Positions 1 through 9,093 of a stretch of DNA of 64,000 bases are shown piece after piece (the first letter of the stretch is position 1; every line of letters begins with the position of its first letter). The notes under the pieces are model-generated. The model had not been told where the DNA came from. It searched no databases and saw only the letters and a list, made by a program, of their open reading frames with translations. The stretch covers positions 124,001 to 188,000 of the forward strand of contig JAEOTA010000086.1 of the NCBI GenBank assembly GCA_016840085.1, in the 5' to 3' direction. This DNA comes from Promethearchaeota archaeon. Lineage in GTDB: Archaea; Asgardarchaeota; Lokiarchaeia; Sigyniarchaeales; SOKP01. A program made the translations under genes and the position numbers.

Positions 1-597
1 AACAGCAACATCTTCAGTTCTATCTACTATGAATAAACTTAATTTTTTATGAGGATCTGCTTTTGGATCTAAATTGGTTTTCGCATACACTAAAAAGAAA
101 TCTGCTCCCTCTGCCCCTACTACAAAACGTTTTTCCCCATTCAAGATATAATAATCACCTTCCTTCACCGCAGTAGATGTAGCTCCAAAGAAATCGGAAC
201 CCCCTCTTGGTTCAGTTAAGGCTTCAGCAGTAAATTTTTTTCCTTCACACATAGGTTTAAGATATTTAAGTTTTTGCTCTTCTGTCCCAAAAATATTTAG
301 AGCTTCCCCACAAATACTCGGTAAAGAAAATAAACATGCAAGTGAACTCCCCAACATACCTATTTCTTCTTGAGCAATAATTTCACTTTCCCAATTTAAC
401 CCTCTTCCACAATATTCCTTAGGAAATCGTATTCCTATGAGATTTTGTTTTGCTAATGCATGTAACCATTCGCTTGGATATTGAACTTCATTGTTATCCA
501 TTTTTCTTAATAATGAGGGAGAAACAGCTTCTTTAACGAATTGCTGCACTTCTTCTCTAAACTTTTTGTTTTCTTCACTTAGTAAATAATCATACAT
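1..597 (-). CDS. Acyl-CoA dehydrogenase, N-terminal part (cut by window edge)
   Basis: This gene reads from an ATG at 597 off the left edge, so only about 199 N-terminal residues are present out of the usual ~380. The translation starts MYDYLLSEENKKFREEV and then shows the acyl-CoA dehydrogenase pattern: an N-terminal helical domain, a segment with QEEIGMLGSSLA, and the middle beta-domain signature TAEALTEPRGGSDF, followed by NGEKRFVVGAEGADFF. Enzymes of this family are FAD-dependent and oxidise acyl-CoA thioesters to enoyl-CoA in fatty-acid or amino-acid breakdown. The catalytic glutamate and the C-terminal FAD-binding domain lie outside the window, so the substrate class cannot be told. Confidence 0.85.
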   Translation of the reverse strand, partial: MYDYLLSEENKKFREEVQQFVKEAVSPSLLRKMDNNEVQYPSEWLHALAKQNLIGIRFPKEYCGRGLNWESEIIAQEEIGMLGSSLACLFSLPSICGEALNIFGTEEQKLKYLKPMCEGKKFTAEALTEPRGGSDFFGATSTAVKEGDYYILNGEKRFVVGAEGADFFLVYAKTNLDPKADPHKKLSLFIVDRTEDVAV

Positions 598-819
598 TTT
601 TTCTTATCCCTAAATCATTTATATTGCAATTAAGTAATGATGAGTTTAATAAAAATAATGATTAGATCTAATTTTATTAGTTTACAATGATTTCTCAAAT
701 TCATACTTCAATTATAGTTCAACAGTTTAAACTATAAATATCATTAACATTTTACACACATTAAAGCAACTTAATAGTTAAACTTTATACTATCAAACTC
801 TAAAATAGGGGATTTACTT

Positions 820-2088
820 ATGTTCACAAAAATTAAACGTATATATAACGAATACCCCAAAGCGTTTAAAGTGCTGACTCTCGCCACTTTCATTGACATG
901 CTAGGATCATTTTTATTGTATCCTTTTTACGCACTGTATATAACCGAGCATTTTGGGGTAGGGATGATTCAAGTAGGATTCCTATTTTCGATCTTTTCGG
1001 CAGGAAATATATTTGGTAGTATAATCGGAGGAGCTTTAGCCGATAAATATGGTCGTCGTGCGATGGTCATAATTGGGTTGGTTGCAAGTGGGATAGGAAG
1101 CATCCTAATGGGAATAGTCAATAATCTGAATATTTTTTACATAATCGCTGGACTTTTAGGTTTAGTAGGCAATTTTGGAGGTCCAGCACGACAAGCAATG
1201 GTAGCCGATTTACTTCCAAAGGAAAAACAAGCAGAAGGATTTGGAATTCTACGCGTGGCATTTAATCTTTCAGCAGTGATTGGTCCTCTTCTTGGTGGAT
1301 TTATAGTAACCCAATCCTATATGTTATTATTTATTGCGGATGCTGTGAGTAGCATAATTACTGCTGTTATTGTGTATGTTGTTATTCCAGAGACGAAACC
1401 TCAAATACAGGATGATCACTCAGAAGAAACAGTAATGAAAACTATTATTGGATACAAAGATGTGGTAAAGGATTGGAAATTTATGTTATTTCTATCTGTG
1501 TCCGCTATAACGGTTTTAGTATATATGCAAATGAATAGTACACTATCAGTATTCTTACGGGATGTTCATGGGTTCCCCGTGCAAGGCTTTGCTTTGTTGT
1601 TAAGTATGAATGCACTGATGGTAGTATTATTTCAATTCTGGATAACTAGGAAGATTTCAAAGTATGCTCCCATGAAGATGATGGCCTTTGGAGCTATGTT
1701 TCTTATGATTGGTTTTGGTATGTATGGTTTTATTTCTGAGCCATACCTGTTTTTCATCGCTATGGTTATTATTACAGTGGGGGAAATGATTGTATTCCCT
1801 ATTGGACAAGTTGCAGCTGCATCTTTTGCTCCTGAAGATAAACGAGGACGGTATATGGCAGTGTTTGCTTTTCAATGGGCGATCCCGAACCTGTTTGGAG
1901 TTTTAGCCGCTGGATTAATTATGGAGTATATTGGACCAAATTGGGTATGGTATTTAGCTGGTTTTCTATCTCTGATTTCAATAATAGGGTTTTGGCTGCT
2001 TCATGGGATCTCTAAGGAACGTTTTTCAAAAGAAAAAAAATCCATGAAAGAAGAATTTCTTGAATGTACCGTTCCTTCAATCGAATGA
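820..2088 (+). CDS. MFS transporter, drug-exporter-like
   Basis: A 422-residue integral membrane protein with about 12 predicted hydrophobic segments in two halves. The major facilitator loop motif between segments 2 and 3 is clear (GGALADKYGRR, residues 70-80), and the segment-5 motif GPLLGGFIV is also present. These two motifs are typical of the proton-driven multidrug exporter branch of the superfamily. The protein would sit in the cytoplasmic membrane. The substrate is unknown. The gene stands alone between the acyl-CoA dehydrogenase and an oppositely oriented hypothetical gene. A second, clearly different MFS protein lies at 55850-57136. Confidence 0.88.
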   Translation: MFTKIKRIYNEYPKAFKVLTLATFIDMLGSFLLYPFYALYITEHFGVGMIQVGFLFSIFSAGNIFGSIIGGALADKYGRRAMVIIGLVASGIGSILMGIVNNLNIFYIIAGLLGLVGNFGGPARQAMVADLLPKEKQAEGFGILRVAFNLSAVIGPLLGGFIVTQSYMLLFIADAVSSIITAVIVYVVIPETKPQIQDDHSEETVMKTIIGYKDVVKDWKFMLFLSVSAITVLVYMQMNSTLSVFLRDVHGFPVQGFALLLSMNALMVVLFQFWITRKISKYAPMKMMAFGAMFLMIGFGMYGFISEPYLFFIAMVIITVGEMIVFPIGQVAAASFAPEDKRGRYMAVFAFQWAIPNLFGVLAAGLIMEYIGPNWVWYLAGFLSLISIIGFWLLHGISKERFSKEKKSMKEEFLECTVPSIE

Positions 2089-2164
2089 GAGATTTTATAT
2101 TTTTTTTCTTATTAATAATTATGCATTTAATAACGAGTTAAGAGTTAAAATTTAATATTAATGA

Positions 2165-2187
2165 TCGTGAAACGCATAATTTCACGA
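2165..2187. repeat. Perfect inverted repeat, 8-bp arms
   Basis: TCGTGAAA and TTTCACGA flank a 7-base spacer in the gap between the convergent ends of the MFS gene and the next minus-strand gene. It could form a transcript hairpin for either gene or be a protein site. The left arm with its spacer (CGTGAAACGCAT) resembles the short repeats at 4136-4203, which suggests a shared origin for these sequences around the 2.2-4.1 kb genes. The similarity is short and may be chance. Confidence 0.4.
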
Positions 2188-2212
2188 AGATTTATATTAA
2201 AAAATTTATTCT

Positions 2213-3364
2213 TTAATTCTCAACCTCAAATACAATCTTAAGATATTCATACTTGGAATTAAGTAATTTTAGAACCCTTGCAGCAAAAATCTTTAGATTC
2301 TTTACGTGAAGGCTTTTATCATCTTTCTGTTCAAGTAGAAACTCATGTATCATGTTTCTAGTAGCATCAGGACCATTTTTTTCAAGATATTCCAACCAAT
2401 GAATTGATTTTCTACAAATCCTTTTTAAACTGTCATCGGGATATTCCTTTTTATTTAAGATTTTCTCATGATATTTACTTATAGCATTACTAACTTTTTC
2501 TAAATAATCAGCAATACCCAATGAATATCTACACAGACTAATTAGATTTGAAGTAATTCTAGTGTTTCTAGTATTAGTTGCTGCTTCAAAAGAAACCCAA
2601 GCATCATTCCACTCGTCCGTATTTTTACTTGATAAGCCATCATTATGTAAGGCTACATTAATCATATCACTCAGATCTACATCGTGACCTCTTTTTATTT
2701 TTTTATTAAAAATCTCTCCGAGCTTTGTTCCTTCTAGGTAACTCCCCGCTCCAAAATCGAGTAATTGATTCAGGTTATTTGCCGCACAAAGTGCTTCATA
2801 TCTCACTTCACCGGTATCGAGATTAATCCATTCCACTTTTTTTTCCCATTCACCAGTTTCTTTATTCTTTATCCAACCCATTTGCCTTAAAACGTGGTCC
2901 AACAAATGGATTTGAAAAGTCCAAAAATCAATGTCATCAGTGAATCTTTTTCTTCTCCAATCTCTAGTTGTATATTTTGCTAAATACAATTTCAGAGTTC
3001 CACGAACTAACCCAAATTTTCCATCCTTTAGTGTTTCACAAGCATCTTTATAATAAACATTATCGGGGTCTTTCGAAATTCCAACTATTCTATTAATTAT
3101 TTTTCTAGCTTCTCTGGCAACAATATCGCATGGAATAATCCCATCAGATGGATAAGCTCTTGATCCTCCATCTAAAAACTTTTTAAACAATTCAAAGTCA
3201 TTTTCAGGGATATTATACCAGGGATTATTAAATATAATCTTACTGAATACATAATGAGAGCAACCAAATTCATCCACTTCAGTTTTATCATATAAAGGAG
3301 AAACATCTCTTAATTGATCTCCTTTATGGACAGCATCAGCTTTAATATCCCAAATTGTATTCAT
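2213..3364 (-). CDS. Uncharacterised 383-residue protein
   Basis: I do not recognise this protein. It begins MNTIWDIKADAVHKGDQLRDVSP and has no signal peptide, membrane segment or obvious metal-binding cluster. It is probably mostly helical, rich in Trp, Lys, Asp and Asn, with aromatic-charged stretches such as TTRDWRRKRFTDDIDFWTF near residues 133-151. The ATG start at 3364 has no competing upstream start. It is divergently arranged with the zinc-ribbon gene at 3452, separated by 87 bases. Its isolated position among accessory genes and the short repeats on both sides fit an acquired gene, but this is only an inference. Confidence 0.6.
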   Translation of the reverse strand: MNTIWDIKADAVHKGDQLRDVSPLYDKTEVDEFGCSHYVFSKIIFNNPWYNIPENDFELFKKFLDGGSRAYPSDGIIPCDIVAREARKIINRIVGISKDPDNVYYKDACETLKDGKFGLVRGTLKLYLAKYTTRDWRRKRFTDDIDFWTFQIHLLDHVLRQMGWIKNKETGEWEKKVEWINLDTGEVRYEALCAANNLNQLLDFGAGSYLEGTKLGEIFNKKIKRGHDVDLSDMINVALHNDGLSSKNTDEWNDAWVSFEAATNTRNTRITSNLISLCRYSLGIADYLEKVSNAISKYHEKILNKKEYPDDSLKRICRKSIHWLEYLEKNGPDATRNMIHEFLLEQKDDKSLHVKNLKIFAARVLKLLNSKYEYLKIVFEVEN

Positions 3365-3451
3365 ACCAAATATAATATTGAATGCAGACTTTAAATATTT
3401 TCAATTATATATAATAAGAGATTTTTTATTAATTGACTCTATAGGTATTAT

Positions 3452-4123
3452 ATGACTGATTTTTTTACTGTGTTTGCATTAACTGATGCTTGGGATAATC
3501 TTAAAACATCTGAATTAACTAAAATACGAGTTATGTCCTTGAAAAGTATTTTTAAAACATATCCTGTTATAGAACCTGTCTTTTTTGACGACCTTAGCTC
3601 AAATGTGAATAATAATCATCATTATTCTTGGATTCAGAGCATAAAAAGAATAGTGGGTCCATCCAATAATGATTATGATATTCAAAATTGGAATTTCTTA
3701 TGGGCTTTTGATGTTCAAAATAGAATGTTTCAATTCTTATTTCAAAAAGAAGACGAGCAAGGAATTTTAGCAGGTATTGCTCCGCCAGAATTAGCTAAAT
3801 TATTTTCTGAGCATGGTAAAGAAGCGATATTACGAACACTCACTTTATTAAATAATCCTTCAAAGATAAAATTTTTAATGATACTTGCCCCTAAAGGGAA
3901 GTCTATTGCCCAAGAAAGACAGCTCTTCCAATTGAGTACACAACAATATGACAGAATTAAATTTATCGATATGTTAAGAAAACAACCTAATATTTCGGGT
4001 AGTTGGTACCTGCATCATACACCACGATGTCCAATATGTAATGAACCGATGATAGAGCTAAGTGGGTATGATGTGGTGTTTGGGGAGTTAATTTGTCCTC
4101 GGTGTGGGTATAGGAAAAGGTGA
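3452..4123 (+). CDS. Uncharacterised protein with C-terminal zinc ribbon
   Basis: A 223-residue soluble protein whose N-terminal ~185 residues I do not recognise. The last ~35 residues form a zinc ribbon with two CxxC knuckles, CPIC and CPRC (pattern CPICNEPM...LICPRCGYRKR). The middle contains PPELAKLFSEHGKEAILRTL, which looks helical. Stand-alone zinc ribbons at a C-terminus often bind nucleic acid or serve as structural modules; nothing here decides which. A short, degraded sequence matching the last ~13 codons occurs about 500 bases downstream (4588-4652). Confidence 0.65.
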   Translation: MTDFFTVFALTDAWDNLKTSELTKIRVMSLKSIFKTYPVIEPVFFDDLSSNVNNNHHYSWIQSIKRIVGPSNNDYDIQNWNFLWAFDVQNRMFQFLFQKEDEQGILAGIAPPELAKLFSEHGKEAILRTLTLLNNPSKIKFLMILAPKGKSIAQERQLFQLSTQQYDRIKFIDMLRKQPNISGSWYLHHTPRCPICNEPMIELSGYDVVFGELICPRCGYRKR

Positions 4124-4135
4124 TCTGATTGTGAC

Positions 4136-4203
4136 TTTCGTATAATGTTACAAAGATACAGAGGGATTTTCGTGTCACGTTAACGGGGTTTCGTGATACG
4201 TTA
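4136..4203 (+). repeat. Three imperfect 15-bp direct repeats
   Basis: TTTCGTATAATGTTA (4136-4150), TTTCGTGTCACGTTA (4168-4182) and TTTCGTGATACGTTA (4189-4203) follow the zinc-ribbon gene. The last two are 21 bases apart, close to two DNA helical turns. They could be a set of protein-binding sites or decayed mobile-element ends. They lie before a small possible gene at 4309. Confidence 0.45.
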
Positions 4204-4308
4204 TTCTGGATGAATTTTAGATTATTGAAGACCTTTTTAAATTTGAGTGTTAAACTATTGTTATAGTTATTCTTTTTTATACCTTAGGACATTTTGTGAG
4301 CAGACCTC

Positions 4309-4461
4309 ATGGGGAGAAAGAAAAAATTCGGGGAAGAATCGGGCTTTGTGAGTGTTCGTGTTCCCAAAAGCAAAAGAGGAGAATACAGAAACGCAATTAA
4401 AAAATTCGTAGAGGCTAAATTTGCTAGGAATAATCACCATCGAGAACAGAAATCAGAATAG
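4309..4461 (+). CDS. Small basic protein, 50 residues
   Basis: A short reading frame from ATG 4309 to TAG 4459-4461. The protein begins MGRKKKFGEESGFVSVRVP and continues with a lysine/arginine-rich stretch predicted as a helix (KRGEYRNAIKKFVEAKF), ending in a charged His-rich tail. A short strand (VSVRVP) followed by helix resembles the start of ribbon-helix-helix DNA-binding proteins, though the second helix would be short. No strong ribosome binding site is visible. Whether it is expressed is uncertain. The direct repeats at 4136-4203 lie upstream and could be its sites. Confidence 0.4.
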   Translation: MGRKKKFGEESGFVSVRVPKSKRGEYRNAIKKFVEAKFARNNHHREQKSE

Positions 4462-4587
4462 TTAGGTTAGCACGCTTTCTTGTTTATATTTTTTTCTGTA
4501 ATAGTTCCTAATTTTTTCCACAGGATTGCCGTAGCATTTATTTATATATTTGTTTTGGTCATTTCACGTATTTTATTATACCTTATT

Positions 4588-4652
4588 AGTTAGTAATTTT
4601 CTATATTGGGGCAGAGGGCTGTCCTCGTTGTGGATATAAAAAGATCAAATAA
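4588..4652 (+). pseudogene. Remnant of a zinc-ribbon gene 3' end
   Basis: An open stretch just after an in-frame TAG reads IGAEGCPRCGYKKIK and then stops at 4650-4652. It matches the C-terminus of the gene at 3452-4123 (FGELICPRCGYRKR), and the DNA match (TTGGGG, then TGTCCTCG.TGTGG.TATA, then GATC) continues slightly beyond the stop. No start or upstream domain remains, so this is best read as the tail of a deleted paralogue or partial duplication. Confidence 0.55.
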
Positions 4653-4766
4653 TGATTGGATGCAAACTTCAGTGATAAGAAAAAATGTCCTAGTATAAAT
4701 TTGATAAGTTTGACAAAAAATATAAAAATACTTCCATCTTAACTTACTAAGACATAAAATTGTCGA

Positions 4767-4782
4767 CATTGAAATTTCAATG
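4767..4782. promoter_or_regulatory. 16-bp perfect palindrome upstream of surface-protein gene
   Basis: CATTGAAATTTCAATG is a perfect palindrome lying about 70-85 bases before the start of the surface-protein gene. Position and symmetry fit an operator for a dimeric regulator. In AT-rich DNA such palindromes can also arise by chance, so the call is tentative. Confidence 0.3.
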
Positions 4783-4853
4783 CCTAAGCCTCAATTACTT
4801 TGTAGGCATAGTAATTACAATATTTATTGGCTAAATAAGAGTTGAATAAAAAA

Positions 4854-6410
4854 ATGAGACATAAAGTTAGATTCATAACTATTTTAATATATCTAATCTT
4901 TATTTATGGAGTCTTTTCGACAATTAAACTTGATATATCGGAACCTACATATAGTTATGATGGTTGCAGTGAAGTCTTTACTGTTAACACAAGTTCTTCG
5001 AAGTATGCCAATGCTACAGTGATTTCGGATGGATTTAGTGGTGTCTATTGGAATGATGATTATAGTGGGGAGCCTTCAATTGCCATTGATAATGGGGGAA
5101 CTGTCCATGTGGTATGGTGTGATGGAACTGATGGTCCATGGGGAACTGATTACGAGATAATGTATGCGAACTATTCTTCTTCAGGAGGGTGGTCTAATGC
5201 TACAGTGATTTCAGATGGATTTGGGGGAATCTATTGGAATGATGGTTATAGTGATTGGCCTTCAATTGCCATAGATATTATGGGCACTATCCATGTGGTA
5301 TGGTGTGATGGAACTGATGGTTCATGGGGATATGATGAGGAGATAATGTATGTGAACTATTCTTCTTCAGCGGGGTGGTCTAATGTGACAGTAATTTCGG
5401 ATGGATTTGGGGGAATCTATTGGAATGATGGGCCTAGTGAATTTCCTTCAATTGCCATAGATAATGATGGAAACGTTCATGTGGTATGGTATGATGGAAC
5501 TAATGGTTTATGGGGATATGATAGGGAGATAATGTATGTGAACTATTCTTCTTCAGCGGGGTGGTCTAACGTTACTGTGATTTCGGATGGATTTGGGGGA
5601 ATCTATTGGAATGATGGGCCTAGTGAATACCCTCAAATTGCCATAGATAATGATGGAAACGTTCATGTGGTGTGGGATGATTGGACTGAAGGTCCTTGGG
5701 GAACTGATAGCGAGATAATGTATACTTTCATCGATGATATAGCCCCATCTATTATCATAAATACGCCTTCTCCAAATGAATTTATTGGAAATGTAGCCCC
5801 TGACTTCAATATTTCCATTGTTGAACCGAAATTATACACTACATGGTATACTTTAGATGACGGAATAACCACTATTGTATTTAGCGGATTAACGGGAACA
5901 ATCAATCAAACAGAATGGGACAAGAAAGGAAATGGTACGGTGACCATTAGATTCTATGGGAGTGATACCTTAGGTAACGAGGGGTATGATGAAGTAGCTG
6001 TTCGTAAAGATACTATTGCGCCAAATTCATCGATATCATACATAGTCCATAAAGAACCTAATATGGTGAATAAATCGACTACATTTACATTAACCGCCGA
6101 TGATTGGAGTGGAGCTGGTGTGTCTGAGATTAAATATAAAATAGATGATTCGGAGTGGTTTGAGTATAGCACCCCCTTTGACTTAGCTCAATATACACAT
6201 GGTGATATTCTTATCTCGTATCAAGCAATCGATGAAGTAGGTAATATTGAGACAGCAAACACAGAACTGGTGAAATTGGTGCGACCTCCTTCTGAAGGCC
6301 CTCTCGTCATAATCCTTATTGCAATCTTGTCAACCGTAGCGGGAATAGCAGTAGTGACAGTTACAATAGTTCTATTGCGTAAAAAGAAACGAGCAATTCC
6401 AGAGGAATAA
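4854..6410 (+). CDS. Membrane-anchored surface protein with beta-propeller-type repeats
   Basis: About 518 residues. An N-terminal basic stretch plus hydrophobic segment (RFITILIYLIFIYGVFSTI) is a signal peptide or anchor. Four tandem repeats of 62 residues follow, each with PSIAIDxxGxxHVVWxDGT, EIMYxNYSSS and VISDGF motifs. These resemble the Asp-box/BNR-like blades of sialidase-type beta-propellers, though four blades is below the usual six or seven. Then come one or two Ig-like beta domains (segments with APSIIINTPSPNE and APNSSISY), and a C-terminal transmembrane helix followed by RKKKR, giving an outward-facing anchored protein. Many NxS/T sequons fit glycosylation. A TTG at 4842 is in frame upstream; the ATG at 4854 is preferred. 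Adhesion or carbohydrate binding is plausible but unproven. Confidence 0.8.
   Translation: MRHKVRFITILIYLIFIYGVFSTIKLDISEPTYSYDGCSEVFTVNTSSSKYANATVISDGFSGVYWNDDYSGEPSIAIDNGGTVHVVWCDGTDGPWGTDYEIMYANYSSSGGWSNATVISDGFGGIYWNDGYSDWPSIAIDIMGTIHVVWCDGTDGSWGYDEEIMYVNYSSSAGWSNVTVISDGFGGIYWNDGPSEFPSIAIDNDGNVHVVWYDGTNGLWGYDREIMYVNYSSSAGWSNVTVISDGFGGIYWNDGPSEYPQIAIDNDGNVHVVWDDWTEGPWGTDSEIMYTFIDDIAPSIIINTPSPNEFIGNVAPDFNISIVEPKLYTTWYTLDDGITTIVFSGLTGTINQTEWDKKGNGTVTIRFYGSDTLGNEGYDEVAVRKDTIAPNSSISYIVHKEPNMVNKSTTFTLTADDWSGAGVSEIKYKIDDSEWFEYSTPFDLAQYTHGDILISYQAIDEVGNIETANTELVKLVRPPSEGPLVIILIAILSTVAGIAVVTVTIVLLRKKKRAIPEE
5010..5730 (+). repeat. Four tandem 186-bp coding repeats
   Basis: Units begin at 5010, 5196, 5382 and 5568, each 186 bases (62 codons), with the fourth ending near 5730. 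Units 2 to 4 are nearly identical at DNA level (for example GATGGATTTGGGGGAATCTA recurs), showing recent duplication or gene conversion. Copy number could change by slippage or recombination, which would alter the length of the surface protein. Confidence 0.9.
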
Positions 6411-6676
6411 ATATCTTATAAAATTCCAAGAATTAATTTAAATTAAACTTCATTTTTTTCTTTTTATCATCTCAAGGATTAATTTTCTTTCAGTATAATT
6501 ATTTTCATTCAAGCTATAATTAAGGTTTATAGAGGGAAAATTCGCATTCACCATTCCTTAGTATCACTTAACTTTGTAAGCACCCTAAATAATCTTTAAA
6601 TATGAACAATGTACTTTATTAAGACTTATAACCTTACTTTTAATATCAAACTCAATTATTAAGAGATTAAATAGAA

Positions 6677-8203
6677 ATGTTTGTTGCTGCATTAGATTTA
6701 GGAACTACAGGTTGTAGGACGTATATTTTTGATTTGACTGGCGCAATAATCGCCAGTGATTACCAAGAATGGCAAAGCTTTTATCCTTCACCATCATTTG
6801 TCGAGCAGGATGCTGATGTATGGTGGGAATCTATTAAAAAAACAATAGAAATAGCAATTAAAAAGAGTGGAATTGATAAGACGGAGATTGTAAGTCTTTC
6901 TGTCACCAATCAACGAGAAACAATAGTACCTGTAGATAAAGAAGGAAATCCTCTTCATAATGCTTTAGTCTGGCAAGATAGAAGAACTATAGATCAAGTA
7001 GAATATATAAAGAACAAGATTGGAATTGATAAAATTTATAAAACCACAGGATTAACTATTGATCCTTATTTCTCAGCAACAAAAATCTTATGGTTTAAAG
7101 ATAAAAAACCAGAGATCTATCAAAAAGCTCATAAATTTCTACTTGTTTCTGACTTTATAATCTATAAATTAACAGGGAAATTTTGTACAGATTATTCAAA
7201 TGCTTCACGCACAATGTTATTTGATATTAAGAAGTTAAGGTATTCGGATGAAATTGCTGCTGATTTAGAAATTGATTTAGATAAAATGCCAGAAACTATT
7301 GAGAGCGGAGTCGAAATTGGAGAGATTTTAACTGATGATACTTTATTTGACAAAAAAACTTTGGTTGTTTCAGGTGCGGGAGATCAACAAGCTGCAGCTT
7401 TAGGTGTAGGTGTAGTTTCTCCTGGAGAGATAAAATGCACAACAGGAACCGGAAGTTTCATTCTTGCCTACTTAGCTGAGCCAAATTTTGATCCTGGCAA
7501 ACGAGTATTATGTAGTTGCCACGCAGTACCAGGAACTTGGGTTCAAGAAGCAAGTATTTTTACAACTGGAGCAGTATTAAGGTGGTTTCGAGATCAAGTG
7601 GGAAATGCTGAATGTTCTATAGCAGAAACAAAAGGTCAAGATCCTTATGATATAATTACCACTGAAGCAGAGAAATCACCTATTGGAGCAAATGGATTAC
7701 TTCTTATTCCCCATTTCGTTGGTTCTGGCGCACCTCATTGGAATCCACTTGCAAAGGGAATAATTTTTGGATTAGCATTGGGACATGAACGCAAGGATCT
7801 TTATAGAGCTGTGCTTGAGGGAGTAGCCTTCGAAATACGAAAAAATATTGAAGTGTTTAAAGAATTGGGAATTGAACCAAAAGAATTAATGCTAACTGGT
7901 GGAGGATCTCGTTCTGATTTTTGGAATCAGATTTATGCTGACGTGTTAGGAATTACATGTGTTAGGAATATTATTGAAGAATCAGCGTCATTAGGAGCTG
8001 CGATATTAGCTGCTTCAGGAGCTGGAATTTTTTCGGACATTACAAAAGCAGCTGAGAATTTATGTAAAGTAGATAAAAAATGGCTTCCTAATAATGATCG
8101 ACATATACTTTATGAAAAACTATATAATTTTTCGTATGAAATGTATGAATATATTAAAAGTAAAAATTTGTATCAAAAATTCAATGATATAATTTTAAAA
8201 TAA
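6677..8203 (+). CDS. FGGY-family carbohydrate kinase, glycerol-kinase-like
   Basis: A 508-residue sugar/polyol kinase of the FGGY family, which uses ATP to phosphorylate glycerol, xylulose and related compounds. The N-terminal phosphate loop is AALDLGTTGCRTYIFD (residues 4-19), followed by TNQRET and VWQDRRT, which are most like glycerol kinases. The second domain shows SGAGDQQAAALGVG, the adenosine-binding CTTGTGSF, and the late signature LTGGGSRSDFWNQIYADV. Length fits a full enzyme. Substrate choice between glycerol and a ketose cannot be fixed from these motifs, so no gene symbol is given. It stands alone, with a membrane protein gene 150 bases downstream. A second FGGY kinase at 20830 is a distant paralogue. 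Confidence 0.85.
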   Translation: MFVAALDLGTTGCRTYIFDLTGAIIASDYQEWQSFYPSPSFVEQDADVWWESIKKTIEIAIKKSGIDKTEIVSLSVTNQRETIVPVDKEGNPLHNALVWQDRRTIDQVEYIKNKIGIDKIYKTTGLTIDPYFSATKILWFKDKKPEIYQKAHKFLLVSDFIIYKLTGKFCTDYSNASRTMLFDIKKLRYSDEIAADLEIDLDKMPETIESGVEIGEILTDDTLFDKKTLVVSGAGDQQAAALGVGVVSPGEIKCTTGTGSFILAYLAEPNFDPGKRVLCSCHAVPGTWVQEASIFTTGAVLRWFRDQVGNAECSIAETKGQDPYDIITTEAEKSPIGANGLLLIPHFVGSGAPHWNPLAKGIIFGLALGHERKDLYRAVLEGVAFEIRKNIEVFKELGIEPKELMLTGGGSRSDFWNQIYADVLGITCVRNIIEESASLGAAILAASGAGIFSDITKAAENLCKVDKKWLPNNDRHILYEKLYNFSYEMYEYIKSKNLYQKFNDIILK

Positions 8204-8362
8204 AGATTGTAAATGAGGATAAGACATTCCTCAAAATAATCAATTTTATATATTTTAAATGTTATGTTTTCTATAATTAAAACTTCTTGGTACTATTTGG
8301 AGTAAAAGTGCTTTTGTAATACGGAAAGCAATAGAGAAGAAATTGAAAATAGTGTGAAAAAA

Positions 8363-8971
8363 ATGGAAGATGATTCTGCAACTAGAGTTAAAGAGTTTAG
8401 TAAAAATCAAAAAATAATTTCTGCGATATTTTACGTATTTATAGTTATTGCTAGTTTAATTACAATAGGAGGCGTAGTCTGGACGCTAGCAGATATTTTC
8501 ATTAGTCCAACAGAAAAACTTGATTTATTTATACAATTGAATCTAGGATGGCAAATTGCAATAGTTGGTGGGTTTTTAGCAGGTTTATTTTTTTTATTAG
8601 TAGTCTTTTTTGGTTTATTCAAAAAAACATCTCGTTCTTTAATAAAATTTATTTATCGAAAGAGAGAACTTGAAGAAAAATATAAAAATCGTACTGATGT
8701 GAAAATTGCAGCTGGGGGATTATTAATCAGTTTAATTGTTATAATTGGTGGGGTTATATTTGCAATTTTCTATAATATTTTTACTAGTCCTTCAGGAGAT
8801 ACAACTAACCTAAGCAATCTTTTAGGAAGCACAGGTCCTTTGGTATTATTTATTGGACTTGCACTCTTTTTGATTGTTGGTATCGCTCTTTTTATGATTT
8901 ACTTTTGGAAAAATGGATATTATTTATTGTTAAAAATATTTGGTATCTTGGAAAAAGAAGAAAAAAATTAA
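8363..8971 (+). CDS. Four-helix membrane protein, unknown function
   Basis: About 202 residues. Four hydrophobic segments are visible, near residues 17-40, 60-85, 110-135 and 155-180, each pair separated by charged loops (for example KKTSRSLIKFIYRKRELEEKYKNR). Both termini are charged and probably cytoplasmic. The halves look alike (TM, short extracytoplasmic loop with Ser/Thr-Pro, TM), suggesting an internal duplication. I do not recognise a family. A GTG at 8354 is in frame three codons upstream of the preferred ATG at 8363. Confidence 0.6.
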   Translation: MEDDSATRVKEFSKNQKIISAIFYVFIVIASLITIGGVVWTLADIFISPTEKLDLFIQLNLGWQIAIVGGFLAGLFFLLVVFFGLFKKTSRSLIKFIYRKRELEEKYKNRTDVKIAAGGLLISLIVIIGGVIFAIFYNIFTSPSGDTTNLSNLLGSTGPLVLFIGLALFLIVGIALFMIYFWKNGYYLLLKIFGILEKEEKN

Positions 8972-9093
8972 TATCCTCAATTTTTTTTGATTAAATCAGA
9001 AATTTTATGCTCTTATATTTTTTTTATGCCTAATTATTCTCTACTTAATTCAAACCGTTATTTTAATCGATTTAATAATTTCTATTTGAAAAT

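Larger units (their letters stand above)
4462..4853. other. Intergenic stretch with gene remnant and palindrome
   Basis: This ~390-base gap precedes the surface-protein gene. It contains the zinc-ribbon remnant (4588-4652) and a 16-bp palindrome (4767-4782). The rest is AT-rich sequence in which I see no reading frame, RNA gene or clear terminator. Confidence 0.5.
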
